From assembly GCA_036850595.1 (NCBI GenBank), contig CM072153.1, positions 12,170,169 through 12,234,168 of the forward strand: a stretch of DNA of 64,000 bases. Direction: 5' to 3'. Shown here in pieces: positions 46,534 to 59,300 of the stretch; the first letter of the stretch is position 1; every line of letters begins with the position of its first letter. This DNA comes from Rhyacichthys aspro (taxonomy: Eukaryota > Chordata > Actinopteri > Gobiiformes > Rhyacichthyidae). The notes below the pieces were generated by a model. The model had not been told where the DNA came from, did no database searches, and saw only the letters and a list, made by a program, of their open reading frames with translations. Both the position numbers and the translations under genes were made by a program.

Positions 46534-49500
46534 GTGACAGTGCTGCCCAGGTTATATTTTTTATAATCTGACTGATAGCAATAGGAAGCAACAATATCGC
46601 TAGTCCAAGTTAGTTGATGTCTAAGGTTTACCAATAGCCTACTACTAGATGCATGAATCTATGTTATGCTACATTGGCATGCACAATAAATGTGTCTGAA
46701 ATGTAACATGAGCCAAAAGTAATGAGCCCTATCTGTCAAATTGAACATGCATATCAAGGTAAACACATGTATTGCGGCAAAAAAAAAAAAAAAGGCTTCT
46801 GTGCTGTCCCTATGAGGTTTATCAAATGGCCAACACCATTAGAGAAGCTAAAGCTCATTAAGAGGTCAGTGGTAAATTAACAAGTCATTATCACTTTGGT
46901 TTAGAAAGTTTTCATGGTTAGCTGTGTCACTTATATGTCAGAGATGTCAGTAAAGTGATGGAGGAGCTCATTGCTGAGTCTGACATGAAACTTTGAAGTG
47001 CTAGTGCAGTAACTGAAGGTGCGTTTGACAAAGCTGCTGTCATAAAAAGAGCAGGACAGAGGTTGAAAGCAGAGGAACATGTTGGAATTTATTTTCACTT
47101 TGCTTTTCATCTGTACTTTTGCTCAGATATAGTTCAGATCCTTGGAGTAGTGACCAGTAACATTTCTCCGAAGTGCCTTGCTGCTCCAGTCGAGAAGCAA
47201 AATCACCTTGATCCACAGTGAAACTTATTTTGAAGATTTGTATTTTTTATTTTCATCTGACATAGATCTTGGTCTGAATAAAATCAGTATGTTGAGGTTA
47301 CAGGTTACTAATAATAAAGTCAGTTTTATTTATAGTAATTCATATATGACATCTGAAATAAGATTAGTTTATGCAGTACCCAAACTTCAACGGTTTTATT
47401 TATTTATTTTATTTTATGCAGACTCACAGCTGCTGCACTCTCATATGACCTATATTTGACAAAGTCTAATCAGCTCCTGTTATATAAACTCTATATTTAC
47501 TGGTCACGTTGCCTGACGGGAAAAAAGTCACAGTGCACAAACAGAAAAAAATGCATTCGCTATTAGTATATCTAGAAATAGCCTCAAATGTATGGTTATG
47601 TAATTCATTTTTTTTTAGCTTTTTAGAGAAACGTCAAAAATATGCTTGTCTGAATCTGTTTAGACAGATCAGAATGAATAACAGGAAAATGATGAGTCAT
47701 AGGACACCAAAATTAACCCACACCGGATACAGGTTTTAGACAAAATAAACAAACAGCAGTCATTTCCATGTGGATAAAAAAATATTAACATGCAAGTCCT
47801 CCCTTCTTAGCTCATGCATTTGTGTGACTATAATTTCCACATATAGAAACCAGGAATTTTGCTCCCAGTAAGTTCAAGAGTTAACATGACCCAACAATTA
47901 AAGGACTGTTTGTGTGTAACAATGAAGGAATATAAAATGAGGCTTCATAGAGACAAAAGTGTCCAGAACCAGCAGCTGAGACAGAAAAATCCAACCTAAA
48001 GCCTATTTCTGTGATGGGGCTTTACAGACATAGTCCCCGCTACAATCAGAGAAGAGGAGAGGGATGTGTGGTCAGGGATTAAAGTAGGCCACTGGGGCCT
48101 CGTCTGAAGGAGCCAGCGTCCAAAATAAGGACATGTCAGGGGCATTGTTTGGTGAGGCATTTGTCATGGAGGTCCAGGAATAAAGGCCTGACTTTTTCTT
48201 ACACTTCCCTCATCCTGCAGCATCACTCTATAAATACAGCTTCCCTGTGGCATATCTGAGAGAAGTTCACTGACATATCTCATGTTTCTATTTCTGTAAA
48301 TGGCTCAACATTCACTCCCAATCACTGGTCATCAGACATTAAAATCTGCTCATGAGCTCATTACATCCTTAATGATCATTTTGTAACAGAGTCATTTCAA
48401 TGGTGAATGTCCGAACAGTGCAAGAGCTTCAGAGTAAGGTTGGGTGGATTTGTTGTAAAGCTAAGAAAGGAGCCAAAAAACAAAATGACATTATTACCTG
48501 CACATTTTGAAAGATAAGAGGAAAATTAGGTGCCCAACACTGCTTCACCATATGCTGCACATTAGCCTGAGAACACACAGCGGAGGTACAGATCTGCATG
48601 TTTTATACAGCGTCGTGCCAGGAGTGTGATGTGAGGCCATTTTTCATAGATATGAAAAATATATCAGGTCTTAAAAGAGAATATGAGGAGTGCCGCATGC
48701 ATGTAAAACACTCACCTGATGTGTCTTTACATCTATAACACCAAACTTACAACCCAACTCAGATCAAACAATGGATTTACGTCATTCTCATTCTTCAAAA
48801 AATCACAGAAGCGTTCTCAAAAAACGTGTGCCTTTTGTGACAATGCAACACAGAGTCCTTTCTAAAATAACAAATCTTAATAAATAATTTCACGAATAAG
48901 AATGAGAAGGTCTTCCAGTTGAGATGAACATGTTCATTTGATCAATTGAGAGAATGGGGAATCTGTGTAGGTTCAGTACAAAGCCATTTTTCACCCAGGT
49001 TTTTCTTTTGAGATCCATCATGATGTCGATGTTGTGTGACCTTTGCTCCTTCAGGCCGTGTGCTCCCAGTGGTGAGGCTGCAGTCCGCATCCACACAAAC
49101 AGTGCTTTAGAGATGGATTTATGTTTTATGTTTCCACGCAGGCGGCCGGAGACTGACACTGATCCAGCAGTGAGAGTGCTAACACACCACAAGGGACCTC
49201 ACATACACACAATCTGCTCAGTCTTTGCGTCAGTTGACATCCTGCTTCTAAGACTATACAGGAGCGAGTGGAGGAGTTCAAAACTTTGTGCTGTTGTAGA
49301 TCCAGAGGTGGGTAGAGCAACCAAGACTTCATTCAAGTGAAATAATTTAGATAGATCGGTATTTAATTGTCCCACGGGAAATGAGTTTTCATAGACTGTC
49401 ACAACACAGAGGAAAAGAGGTCATTTAAATTAAGCACTAACTACTCTGACCTATGTTATTTTTGATTCATTGCATTGCATTGAATGCCGCCCGCCTAAAA

Positions 49501-50178
49501 GAACAGTACGTACTTGCCCAGCCAAAAGAAAATACAATTACATACATTTTGAAATATATAAACTAGCTAATTAAAAGTTAGATGTAAACATAAGGCCTCA
49601 TTGCACTGTGTCAAGTCTGATGTAGAATATGTTTTATGACGTACTCCTTAGATTTACAATAAATAAAAAAATAAAAGGGAAGAAATGAAGACTAACATAA
49701 CCTAGTCAAATGTAACTAAACATAATTTTCCCCCCAAAAATGATACTTGAAAAAGGAACTCAACAATTGATTTATTCAAAAGGTACCACTTACCCTCTGG
49801 ATTTAAAATGTTCAAATCAAAATCTGGATCCAAAGGTGCAGAGCGTGGTCTAATAGTTACCAATCAATTTCAGTGTATCAGTAATTTTTCATTAATCAGG
49901 AAAAGTCCAAAATTAATAAGATCATTGTAAGCCAATCATGTAAAGGGCAAACTAATTGTAAAGTTTTACCTCTGCTCATCAGACCCCCGCCTTCAGTCTC
50001 TATCTGTCCCCCCGCCCCCTCTCGCTCTATGGATAATTCATCAGTGTTTGTGCGCGCTGCTGTCTGCCTTCCTGCCTACTGTGATTTCCACTGGGACCCT
50101 TTCAGGGACCATTCCCACTTCAGTCGGGAATTAGAGCCACGGCTACAGAGGGAAATTAATCACAGCCACCTTATTCTA

Positions 50179-50216
<38 letters not shown>

Positions 50217-51387
50217 GAAGCCTCTTTTCACATGCACTCGTGTCCTGGTGCATTTCAACTCTTTTGTCTCACACACACTTTTGGGTTTTACACATACAGC
50301 AGCGGGACTTCTCTGAACGGTGGCTGAGCTGTACAGCCGCAGTGTTTTATAACTTCCATATAACCATTACTACTGCAATTCACGTTTGGAAATATAGTCA
50401 AACTGACACTAATTATAGGCCCTTAAAATACATTAAGACACTTTCGCATTAGAGTCATTATTAATATCCAGTGAATACAGTTATTTGTATTTACCAAAGC
50501 ATATTTTTTCAGGCAGTGCAACAACTCCAAACTTCAGACTGTCTGTATAAATGAACCAGACAGAGCCACCCACACATTTTGCTTATTGGAAATGACACTT
50601 AAGAGCACAAACACAGACACAAGGGCATTTTACAGTCTGCTATTAAAAGATTCCACTGTGAAAATAGCAGCTGTCATTTACAGAAGACATGAAAAGATGA
50701 AGAGGTGAAGATGAACAGATGAACAGATGATACGGAGAGAGATTTCGAGTCTTCTACCAGGTTTCAGTCTCTCAGCATTAGTCGATACAGCGCCAACACG
50801 GTCTAGTGTGCGCGCATTGATCGGGGATCGAGTGGCTCCCAGTGTGAGCGCCGCACATACTCACTGTACCTGATTAATGTGTGTATGGACGGGGTAAGGA
50901 TCACAGAGCTGCAGAGGAGGCCTTCTGCTGAGATTTGGCCTCATTAGGAATGTATTAAACACAATCCTTTCTGTTGTTCTGACTTGGACTGTGGATTTGG
51001 TGCAATATGAGTTCCTCTGTTGTCTCTTCTAAAGCTATGTCGATGCTAATGTATTTTTAACTCAAAATGTGTTGCTTTTAAATTACTCATACATTTTGGG
51101 AACATTAAAAGAGAGATGGAGAGAATTTTTTTTTTAACATTAGGATTTTTCCAGGATTTTTTTGAAGTGTGGATGGAAGAAGGTGAAACTTTTGAAAGAC
51201 AGCCGTGTTAAAAGCCTGCTTACCTTTTCTCATTTGTTACACAAAGGAGAATAGTGTGATCAGATGACCTTTTAGTACTACTGTCTACTTAGACTTTATC
51301 TTCTTGGTTAGTGAGGTCATATACAACTTAAAAGCAGCACGCGGGATGTACTTTTAATCCAGAGCAACAAGTCCTTTCTGTTATGAA
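46534..51387. other. Gene-poor stretch with a (CA)n microsatellite
   Basis: No supported exon. A CA dinucleotide run is at 50182-50212. CAGAGGTGGGTAGAGCAACC at about 49304 looks like the broken end of another hAT-like fish repeat. The block 50740-50900 is more GC-balanced and free of repeats, but I see no coding pattern in it. Confidence 0.4.
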
Positions 51388-51815
51388 CAGTGGTGGAGGA
51401 AGTACTCAATCCTTCTACTTAAGTAAAAGTACAGAGAAAGAGGTAGAAGTGTACTCAAGTAAAAGTGAAAGTATCCCATTAAAATTCTTAATTAAGTAAA
51501 CGTATTAAAGTACTTGCTTTTAAATGTACTTTAAAGTGTAGTTAAAAGTATTTGACTCAATTATTATGCTACTAACTAAGGCGAAGTTTAAACTGCTCAT
51601 ATAATGCTGCGTTCATGTGTGCTTTGTAAAACTCAGCACTATTGGTTTAGGCACACATTTATGAACCGATTAAACATTTCATTTACGGTGTTGCCCATTT
51701 ACAACAAATTTAAAAACTCAAATTTACTTGTAAAGCCACTATAAAAATGTAATGGAGTAGAAAGTGCAGATATTTGCTCTAAAATGTAGTGGAGTAAAAG
51801 TCAGCAGTACCCCCC
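51388..51815 (+). mobile_element. Truncated hAT-like non-autonomous element
   Basis: The left end CAGTGGTGGAGGAAGTACTC followed by repeated AAGTAAAAGTA words is typical of a very common teleost hAT-like repeat. Inner 3' motifs (TGTAGTGGAGTAAAAGT) are present at about 51785, but the right terminal repeat is missing, so the copy is truncated. Confidence 0.55.
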
Positions 51816-52434
51816 TTTTAAATCTCTGTAAGGATCAAAAAGACTACAGACCAAATGTTTATATCTTACACTTAAATGGGAGGAAGCTTTACTCGCCAGT
51901 ACCTGCCTTTTTCTATTTTTCCATTTTTCATTTTAGTAAGGACATTGTACAACACACATGAGACATCTTAAAAATATTCCAATCTTTTTTACACACACTC
52001 AAAAAGAATAGATCAATCGGTTAGAGTTGTACTCCCCTTGCATTCTTTCACCTCCAGAAATCTTCACACTGAGGTTCGGTTTGAGAAACAGAGTGAATCC
52101 TCATAGTCGGCCTTGGTTTAATTTCTCTCATTCCTTCTCGCTCGAGCTGGATGCGTCCTCCATTGAGCGCTGTCTTTAAAAACTGCATGAACTGAGCCAG
52201 GACAAAGTTGAGCTCCTTTATTTTGTCGTTGACCGTGAACTCAATAAAATAAAAATGACATGGAATAAGCGTGCAGCAGAAACACTCCTGTGATGTCCTT
52301 ACAGGCCTTTACAAAAGCAATCGTAGGTTTAAAGAAGTACACTCTCAAACCAGCTGGCAAAAAAATGTACTGTGTGAGTATGATAATGATAAAGAGACGG
52401 GTTGCACATTTTGACTTAAATTCGAACTGCTGTA

Positions 52435-53245
52435 CAGTGGTCCCTCGTTTATTGCGGGGGTTACATTCCAAAAATAAGCCGCAATAGGTGAAATCCGCAA
52501 AGTAGTCAGCTTTATTTTATTTTTTACACTTATTCTATATGTTTTAAGGCTGTAAAACCCCTCACCACACACTTTATACACTTTTCTCAGACAGGCATTA
52601 ACATTTTCTCACATTTCTCTCTTGTTTAATCACTCTCAAAGTTCAAACCTTAGCATCTTCCTCTGCCTTTTGGGTGCGACCGCAGGTGCCTTTGTCGGTG
52701 CAAACCGTTTGGTCGACATTGTGGGTTTTGTCGGGGAGAAAACTTGCAAACATACAGCACTTCAGAGTCACACTGCTAGTGATCGAACATTTATGTCAAT
52801 TTGGCAAGCTGAACGCATTCTGTACTGTACAGGAGACACGGCACGGAGGAGATTGATTGACAATGGTCTACAGTCCCTTAGCCAATCAGGACGCAGAACA
52901 CAATGCGCGAGTTCTCCCTTAGCCAATCAGGACGCAGAACACAATGCGCAAGTTCTCCCTTAGCCAATCAGGACGCAGAACACAATGCACGAGTTCTCCC
53001 TTAACCAATCAGGACGCAGAACACAATGCTTGAGTTCTCCCTTAACCAATCGGGACACAGAACACAATGCACGAGTTCTCCCTTAGCCAATCAGGACGCA
53101 GAACAAAATGTGCGAGTTCTCCCTTAGCCAATCAGGACACAGAACACAATGCGCATTCATACGCTGTAAAAAAAAAAAAAGCATGCAAAATTGCACTAAA
53201 AATATCGGCGAAACAGTGAGACCGCGAAAGGTGAACCGCGTTACC
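52435..53245 (+). mobile_element. DNA-transposon-like element carrying an internal minisatellite
   Basis: It begins CAGTGGTCCCTCGTTTATTG directly after TA. The left subterminal block CCGCAATAGGTGAAATCCGC is echoed near the right end by CCGCGAAAGGTGAACCGCG. The right terminus is degraded, so the last bases are approximate. Most of the interior right half is a 41-bp tandem array. No transposase frame is present. The superfamily cannot be fixed without the right end. Confidence 0.5.
52878..53160 (+). repeat. 41-bp minisatellite, seven copies
   Basis: Units start at 52878, 52919, 52960, 53001, 53042, 53083 and 53124, each beginning TTAGCCAATCAGGACGCAGA or a near variant and continuing with ACACAATGCGCGAGTTCTCC. 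Variation is mainly CpG decay (GCGCGA, GCACGA, GCTTGA). Each unit contains a CCAAT box. Confidence 0.95.
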
Positions 53246-56045
53246 AGTACCTTCAGAGTCACAAAAAGCAATGCTGCCATTCAAAGGGAAAGTCAGAAGT
53301 GAAGACACATTCAAAATGATTGTCAGCTTTGATGTATCATTGATATAATATATGAATTACCTTGTGTAGTTCCTGGATTCTCACAAGGTTTGTGAGTTCA
53401 CACAGATTTCTGTCTTGTCCTCTGAGGGCAGTACAATTTCACTAGACCCAAAGCATGTTAAGACCAATGCTGTGCCATCAGTGTTTTTTTTTTAGATTAG
53501 ACGACATAGTGACAGTTTTACAACACGGTGCTGCTCTGATTGGTTAAATTACCCTGACAAATGCAGCGTTGCTTATCAGCTGAAAACTGGCATTACCTGA
53601 ACTCAAGTCATTATATAAAGTCTAGTGCTGATATCTATGCTCCGTCATGTTGTAAAGTCTGGAAAAAAAATCTTGTTGCCTGGAGTCTAGATTTCATCAC
53701 CTGTTAGAGGATTTCATGCTCTTTATATTGTTGCATCACATTGCTGAAACTATTTTTGATTGTAGTGCTTCACTCTCAGGGTAGATGAAAACATTTGTCT
53801 GATGCCCTATAATTCCTGAGTGGATCGAGCTCAAAAACCATCGTTTGGAGGATAATTGTCCAGAAAAGCTGAACTGTAACCTACATTCGACTGGTCCCTC
53901 GCTGAAGATCTTGGTCACAGCTGTCCCCAGTCTCCCCTCTGGACCCACACACCTGCTCCACAGAACCAGCTGACCCCAGGAACAAGCCTGGCCTCAGGTG
54001 TGGGTCACAACACTGCTAATATCATACAACCCAGCAGCAGGTTCACAGACAGGAACAGGCTTTGTGCGTCATACGTGTGAGAAGTTAGGGTACAAGAAGG
54101 GCCAGGTCCACTCATCAATGAACAGTTGAGGACTTCTGACTTACAACTACCATCAGTCCTGGACACTTCAACTGTCCACACCAGTCACTTAAATCAGTAA
54201 GACACTTTGCAAGGTTTAGCTAATCTCTAATTTAAGTGAGAACAATGTCACGGTGTATTTTATTCAACCCCTAGTCTCTTATTTATTAAACCATCTTTAT
54301 TTAAGATACAGCGGGTGAGTCAGTACACTTTGATGTCGAGCTCAGTTTTGTTTTACTCAAGGTCACGCTCAGAGTAAGAATCACGTTCATGACCTTTTCT
54401 GTCAGTCTTTACATTGAGTTCTTTCAGTGGTTTTTATTGTTAGCTTCATGCTCTTTACATTGTTGCATTGAGCCATATTAATATCGAACTCCTGTCGGGG
54501 TGTGCTAAACATGGACGTTTGTTGCACATAATCAAATGTATTGTTTGAAACACAGAACTCTGAATTACAGAGATGGAAATTACATAGAAACAAACCACGT
54601 TAGAGGTATTTTCATTTCACAAAACACGCACCAAGCTCACGATGCCCCCAACAGTTCAGGTCAGTTGTGTAATACTTGTGCTTTCAGACCAATGCCAAAA
54701 TGTTTTAATAGGCCTTTTTGTGTTGTTGGATTGAGTGTTTTGGTTTAAAAGTGCTATTTTGATCATAACTGTGCAATTCAGTTTTGGATATCCCCATAAA
54801 CCAAAGTGGACTTAAATTTAAAGCTGTTTTGTAAACCCTGTCTGCGAATTTTGCAAGGGCAACATTTACATTCATAAGGCCACTAAGCTGGACTGTGAAA
54901 TACAGAGCAGAGAGAAATAACCTTACATTTGCACTGCAATTAGTGTCATTTCCCTTTGAAGAAGTGCCGAGCGAACCCATTCACCCATGAGAATATAGGA
55001 AGGTTAAGAACGCAGAGAGAGCAAAATGTGGCACGCAGCCTTTCTTGTATTTCACAGAGTGTGCTCCAATGAGAAATAAGCACAGTTCGGAATGAGATCT
55101 GGATGTTTTTAGGACGAACGAGTGTTGTAGGATGTTGTATCGGAGCATGTGGAGAGTGAAGAAGTGCATAGGCCCGCTTTAAAACAGCTTGATAAGAAAG
55201 ATAGAGCGCAATTGATTAGAGTCAATTAGAGAAAAGGTCAGGCCACAGCTGGGGCCAGGGGGCCGCTCTCACTGGGATTAAACACACGTATATGTAGAAG
55301 CCATGTAAATGAGTCCACAGGCTGATGAACTGGACTTCCACAGCCTTTGAATTCGTGTTTTTGTAGTTTTTGTCCTCTGTACAAGAATTTCACATTAGGA
55401 AACGTGTTAATAATTTAGTCCTTAACTTTGGGTCTCTGTGTCCAGTGACAAAATCTTCAGAACAATTTCTTCTTAAAGTATGACTGGTGTCTTGTGTGAA
55501 ATTTTAAAGTGACTTTTCTCTAAGGTGAGGCAGTCGTATGTGCAATTTACGAAAATGCCTGTGTTACTTTGAAATGTGGCGGATCACTGTGTGTCACTCT
55601 TTCAGGCTGAGACCAATGTTGCAATAGACTAACACGTCCTGCTGCTTATCCGACTGCTGCTCTGAACATTGGATCAATCTCTCCGGTGTGTAATGAGCCC
55701 CACACTTACTACTGCTCTACATCATGTGCTATCAGACTCAATAAAATCCTTGTTTCCACTATGTCCTACCGTACTGTTCAGCTCACAGTGGAGCAATCCT
55801 TGAACTGCACCCACGGAGGCTTCAAACTTCAACAAATGTTTTGGTTCAAAAAGCACCAATTTAAGAAATATGTCAAAAACAGAATGGTTTTAAAGTGTGT
55901 GGCTTTGTGCTTTGATTTGGTCTTCAGATTGGTAATTCGTAAAAAGGGAGATAAATAGAAACATTTAAGTAGGACTTTCAAATTGATAGTTTAATGAAGT
56001 CAATTTTGAATTGTTTCTCACTTTTGATGCAACAAACTTAAGATA
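53246..56045. other. Gene-poor stretch with a possible conserved non-coding block
   Basis: No supported exon. The part at about 55180-55330 is repeat-free, CpG-containing and dense in homeodomain-type words (CAATTGATTAG, TCAATTAG) next to AGATAG/GATAAG GATA-like sites, the look of a developmental enhancer. That is an impression, not a demonstration. Confidence 0.3.
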
Positions 56046-56047
56046 TA

Positions 56048-56341
56048 CAGTGCAGTGAAAAATCCTTTTTTTGTGGCAGTAATTGAGCCTGGGTATGGCT
56101 ATTAAAATTTAACTTAGCTTTTCAAAAAATGTGATTTACCACAGCTAATTCATGATTTAACAAGAGGGTAAATAATTTTTTCACAGAGGGCCGTGTAGGT
56201 TCAGATGTCTTTCACTTGTCTTTCGTTTTCTTGAGTTATCTTTGTCTAATATTTAAATTTCTTTAAATGACCTGAAACATTTAAGTGTGACAAATGTGCA
56301 AACAAAACAAGAAAGGGGGCGAATACTTTTTCACACCCCTG
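56048..56341 (+). mobile_element. Tc1/mariner-like MITE, 294 bp
   Basis: The left end CAGTGCAGTGAAAAATCC and the right end GAATACTTTTTCACACCCCTG form an imperfect inverted repeat (the right end inverted reads CAGGGGTGTGAAAAAGT). Both ends are flanked by TA, the target duplication of this superfamily. It has no transposase. Confidence 0.7.
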
Positions 56342-59300
56342 TATACATTTTGAGCCACTCATGTCATAATTGATGCACCACAGACACAGCGAATCCACAC
56401 AGATTATTACGCCTTTTTCTCCATCACATTCTCACATAAGCACCTTTCATTCCTCCAGTATCTCCACCCTTTAGTTCAACTCATTTAATACCGCAGTGAA
56501 TCAGTCGCAAAAGCAGCAGAGTTCTGCCGGTGCCCTTCAGATTTCCGTTTGCACACGCGGCGTGCTTCTGTCAGTCGCCGCACTACAGTCGCACGTGGCT
56601 CAAGGACGCACAAACACACACTTCCACTGACACAAAGAGAGGGCCTTTGTCCTTTTTACAAACCATCTTCTTTAAAACCCCTTGACGCCCACACATTCTT
56701 TTGCCCACGTCCCTCCTCGTCTCTGCTCCTTCTTCTCCGCTCGTCCCCCCTCCTCCTTCTTTCCTCCTCTGCCACTCGTGCAGTTCATTAGTATAACCTT
56801 CACTTTCTTACTCCTGCTCCTCATTCCCCCTCGTTCACTCCTACCTTGCATACATCTTCATAATCTGTCCCTCAAGTCTTTATTTCCTTTCCAATATGGC
56901 CTCCCTCCACATTCATATATTTATTTGATCTCTGAACACAGTATTCGGATGATGCCCACTGTACACCACTGAAAACTGCAAAGAAGTGAACCGTGAAGCT
57001 CCATTCAAAGCATGTGTGTGTCTTTTTTCATCTCGGTGAAAATTCTCGGAGACGATCCTTGTAGTGTCGTCGCTAAGAACATAAAAAAACTATTGTGAAA
57101 CGCGGGATTATAGCCGCATCAATCATAGTTCAGCATTAGTCGAGCTGTCAGTGGAAAGTGAAAGTGTTTGATAGCACTGTCAAAGCCACCGTGAAATGTT
57201 AGCCGTCTGTGCAGCTCTCGGCTCGTTGCTTTGCGTTTATGACTCCTGAATTTACTTTACATTTCACTCCCGGCGCCGTAGCCAAGTCGAACGTGACGTC
57301 TCCTTTCGGCAAACTCTGATCAATTACAAGAGACTGAAGATAAAGTCGCAACAACAAGCGTCAGGCCTGCTTTGTGTCTGATTGAAAGCGACCTATTGAG
57401 AGATATCAAGATTAAGTTGTGCAGACAGGGATGTTCTCTTGTTTCCAAGTGATGAAATATCAGTTAAATAAGTAAATATGGCTCTGAAAAAGCAACATGA
57501 TTAGGTTAGGTCACTCGAGGACTCTCCACGTGATCCAGGAAGTGTTTTAAGGCACCGACTTGTGAATCATAGCCGTCCAAAATGTTTTCCGATGGCTCGT
57601 CTCCTGTGCAACCCTTCAATCACCAGAGCACGTTCTCTTCCTCTGATGGACCTCTTCCAAATGGTCTTCCCAAGGGATGGTCAACTCCATTAGGCTGACA
57701 TGCTTTGATTTGAAAGACGGCAGAACCACATCAAGGCCACAGTGTGTTTCTTCTTATAATGATTATAATTATTGATTATAATGTCTGTAAGTGCACTATG
57801 AGTTACTAGTCCTAAAACTTTGACTGCTCCCAAAAGTGCCACCTGATCCTTTTTGATCCACTTACCTTTACTTAACTCTCTGCCTTTATTTCCTGCTGGA
57901 TGACATTAGACTTTTGCAAATTTAGCTTTGTCTGGTGTCCTCTATGACATTCTGCTAAACACAAAGGGTGAGGTCACACTATTTCAAACGATCCTTTTTA
58001 TTGTCAGAGGTGACTTCAAATATTTGGCACTGCTCCTGCGAAACATTGAGCTGTGGCTTACAATAATGGACATTAAGTTTGATCTGTTCAGTGACCTCTC
58101 CTGATAACTCAATGGTACTTATATAGAGCTTCTTCTTTGATCATACCACCTGTGTTTCTTAGAAAGCAGCCTCATTAATAAGAGTAGAAGAAGAAGAGGA
58201 AGAAGACGCCCTGGTGATATCCTCAGCTTTACAACTCATTTGTTTGCGCAGATACGTTATGTGTCTGACCATGCTTCAGACACACAGTAAAACTTCATAA
58301 TTAATTCTCCGTACAACGGGCCTGCCGCTGCTTGGTGCTGTTTTTATGAATGTCAAATCAGGTGTTTCAAAGAGAGTTTTGCAGGTGATCAGCTGCTGCT
58401 GTGCGGGAAACATTTCAGTCCCAAGGTCAAAATGAATAAACAACAAACGCTGACAGAGATTTTTAGCCATGTTTTTGGAACTAAAATTTGAGAATGTGTA
58501 ACTTAAGCTTCTGTTTGCTGCTTGTTAGGAAGTGCAAGACAGGAGATGACCTTTGAAGAGGATTGCTGAGTTCAAACTATTATAAAGACACATCCACACT
58601 CTGTAAAAGTCTATTTTTTGGCGTGTGCGAGTATGTAAGTGCTGTTTCTATGCCCTGTGTCCGCTGTCATTCGACTGTGTATTTACACGTGCTTATGCAC
58701 TTACTGTGTAAAGCTGAGGAGCACTGGGACTTCATCCTCACTCTATAAACTGCAGCAGCTTCTCTGTTTACTGAGGCATCCAGCTGTAATAAAATATTCA
58801 TCTGCAAGAACCATCCAAATAACTGCGAGCAACTCCTGCACACTGTGTGCAGTTTTCACCTGAGACTCGCTCACACTACAGACAGACACTCACGCACCTG
58901 CTGCCTACATTTGTGTGGGTTTAAAAATGTGCATTTATGTTTTTAAAGAGTCCATGTGAGTGACCAGAGCAGACTGACTTACTTCAATACATAAAGAACA
59001 AACTTTTTAGACTGTTTTTCAAAATCAGAATAGAAACATCTTTAATTTAGAGAGATACTCAAGAATATCTGCACTGGAATGGCATGGACATTTCAGCCAG
59101 TCTTTGTCCAAACAAAATGAAAGAAAGTTACATAATTAAGAAAAATAGATGTACAATATGTGACATAATCAAAATACTTAGAAGGTGCTTTATGGTGACA
59201 TAAGCTTTGCGTGTGGCATTATACAACAGACAATGCTAGAGTTCAAGTTGACCTGAGGCAATACATAGCCTGAGTCCCACCCCCTTCAGGGAGTCCCTTT

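Noticed and set aside
50029..50316. 95-codon plus-strand frame across the CA microsatellite
   Set aside because: The HTHTHT core is just the translated dinucleotide repeat.
56549..56972. Two overlapping plus-strand frames rich in serine, leucine and proline
   Set aside because: They come from a CT-rich low-complexity stretch and show no domain or splice context.
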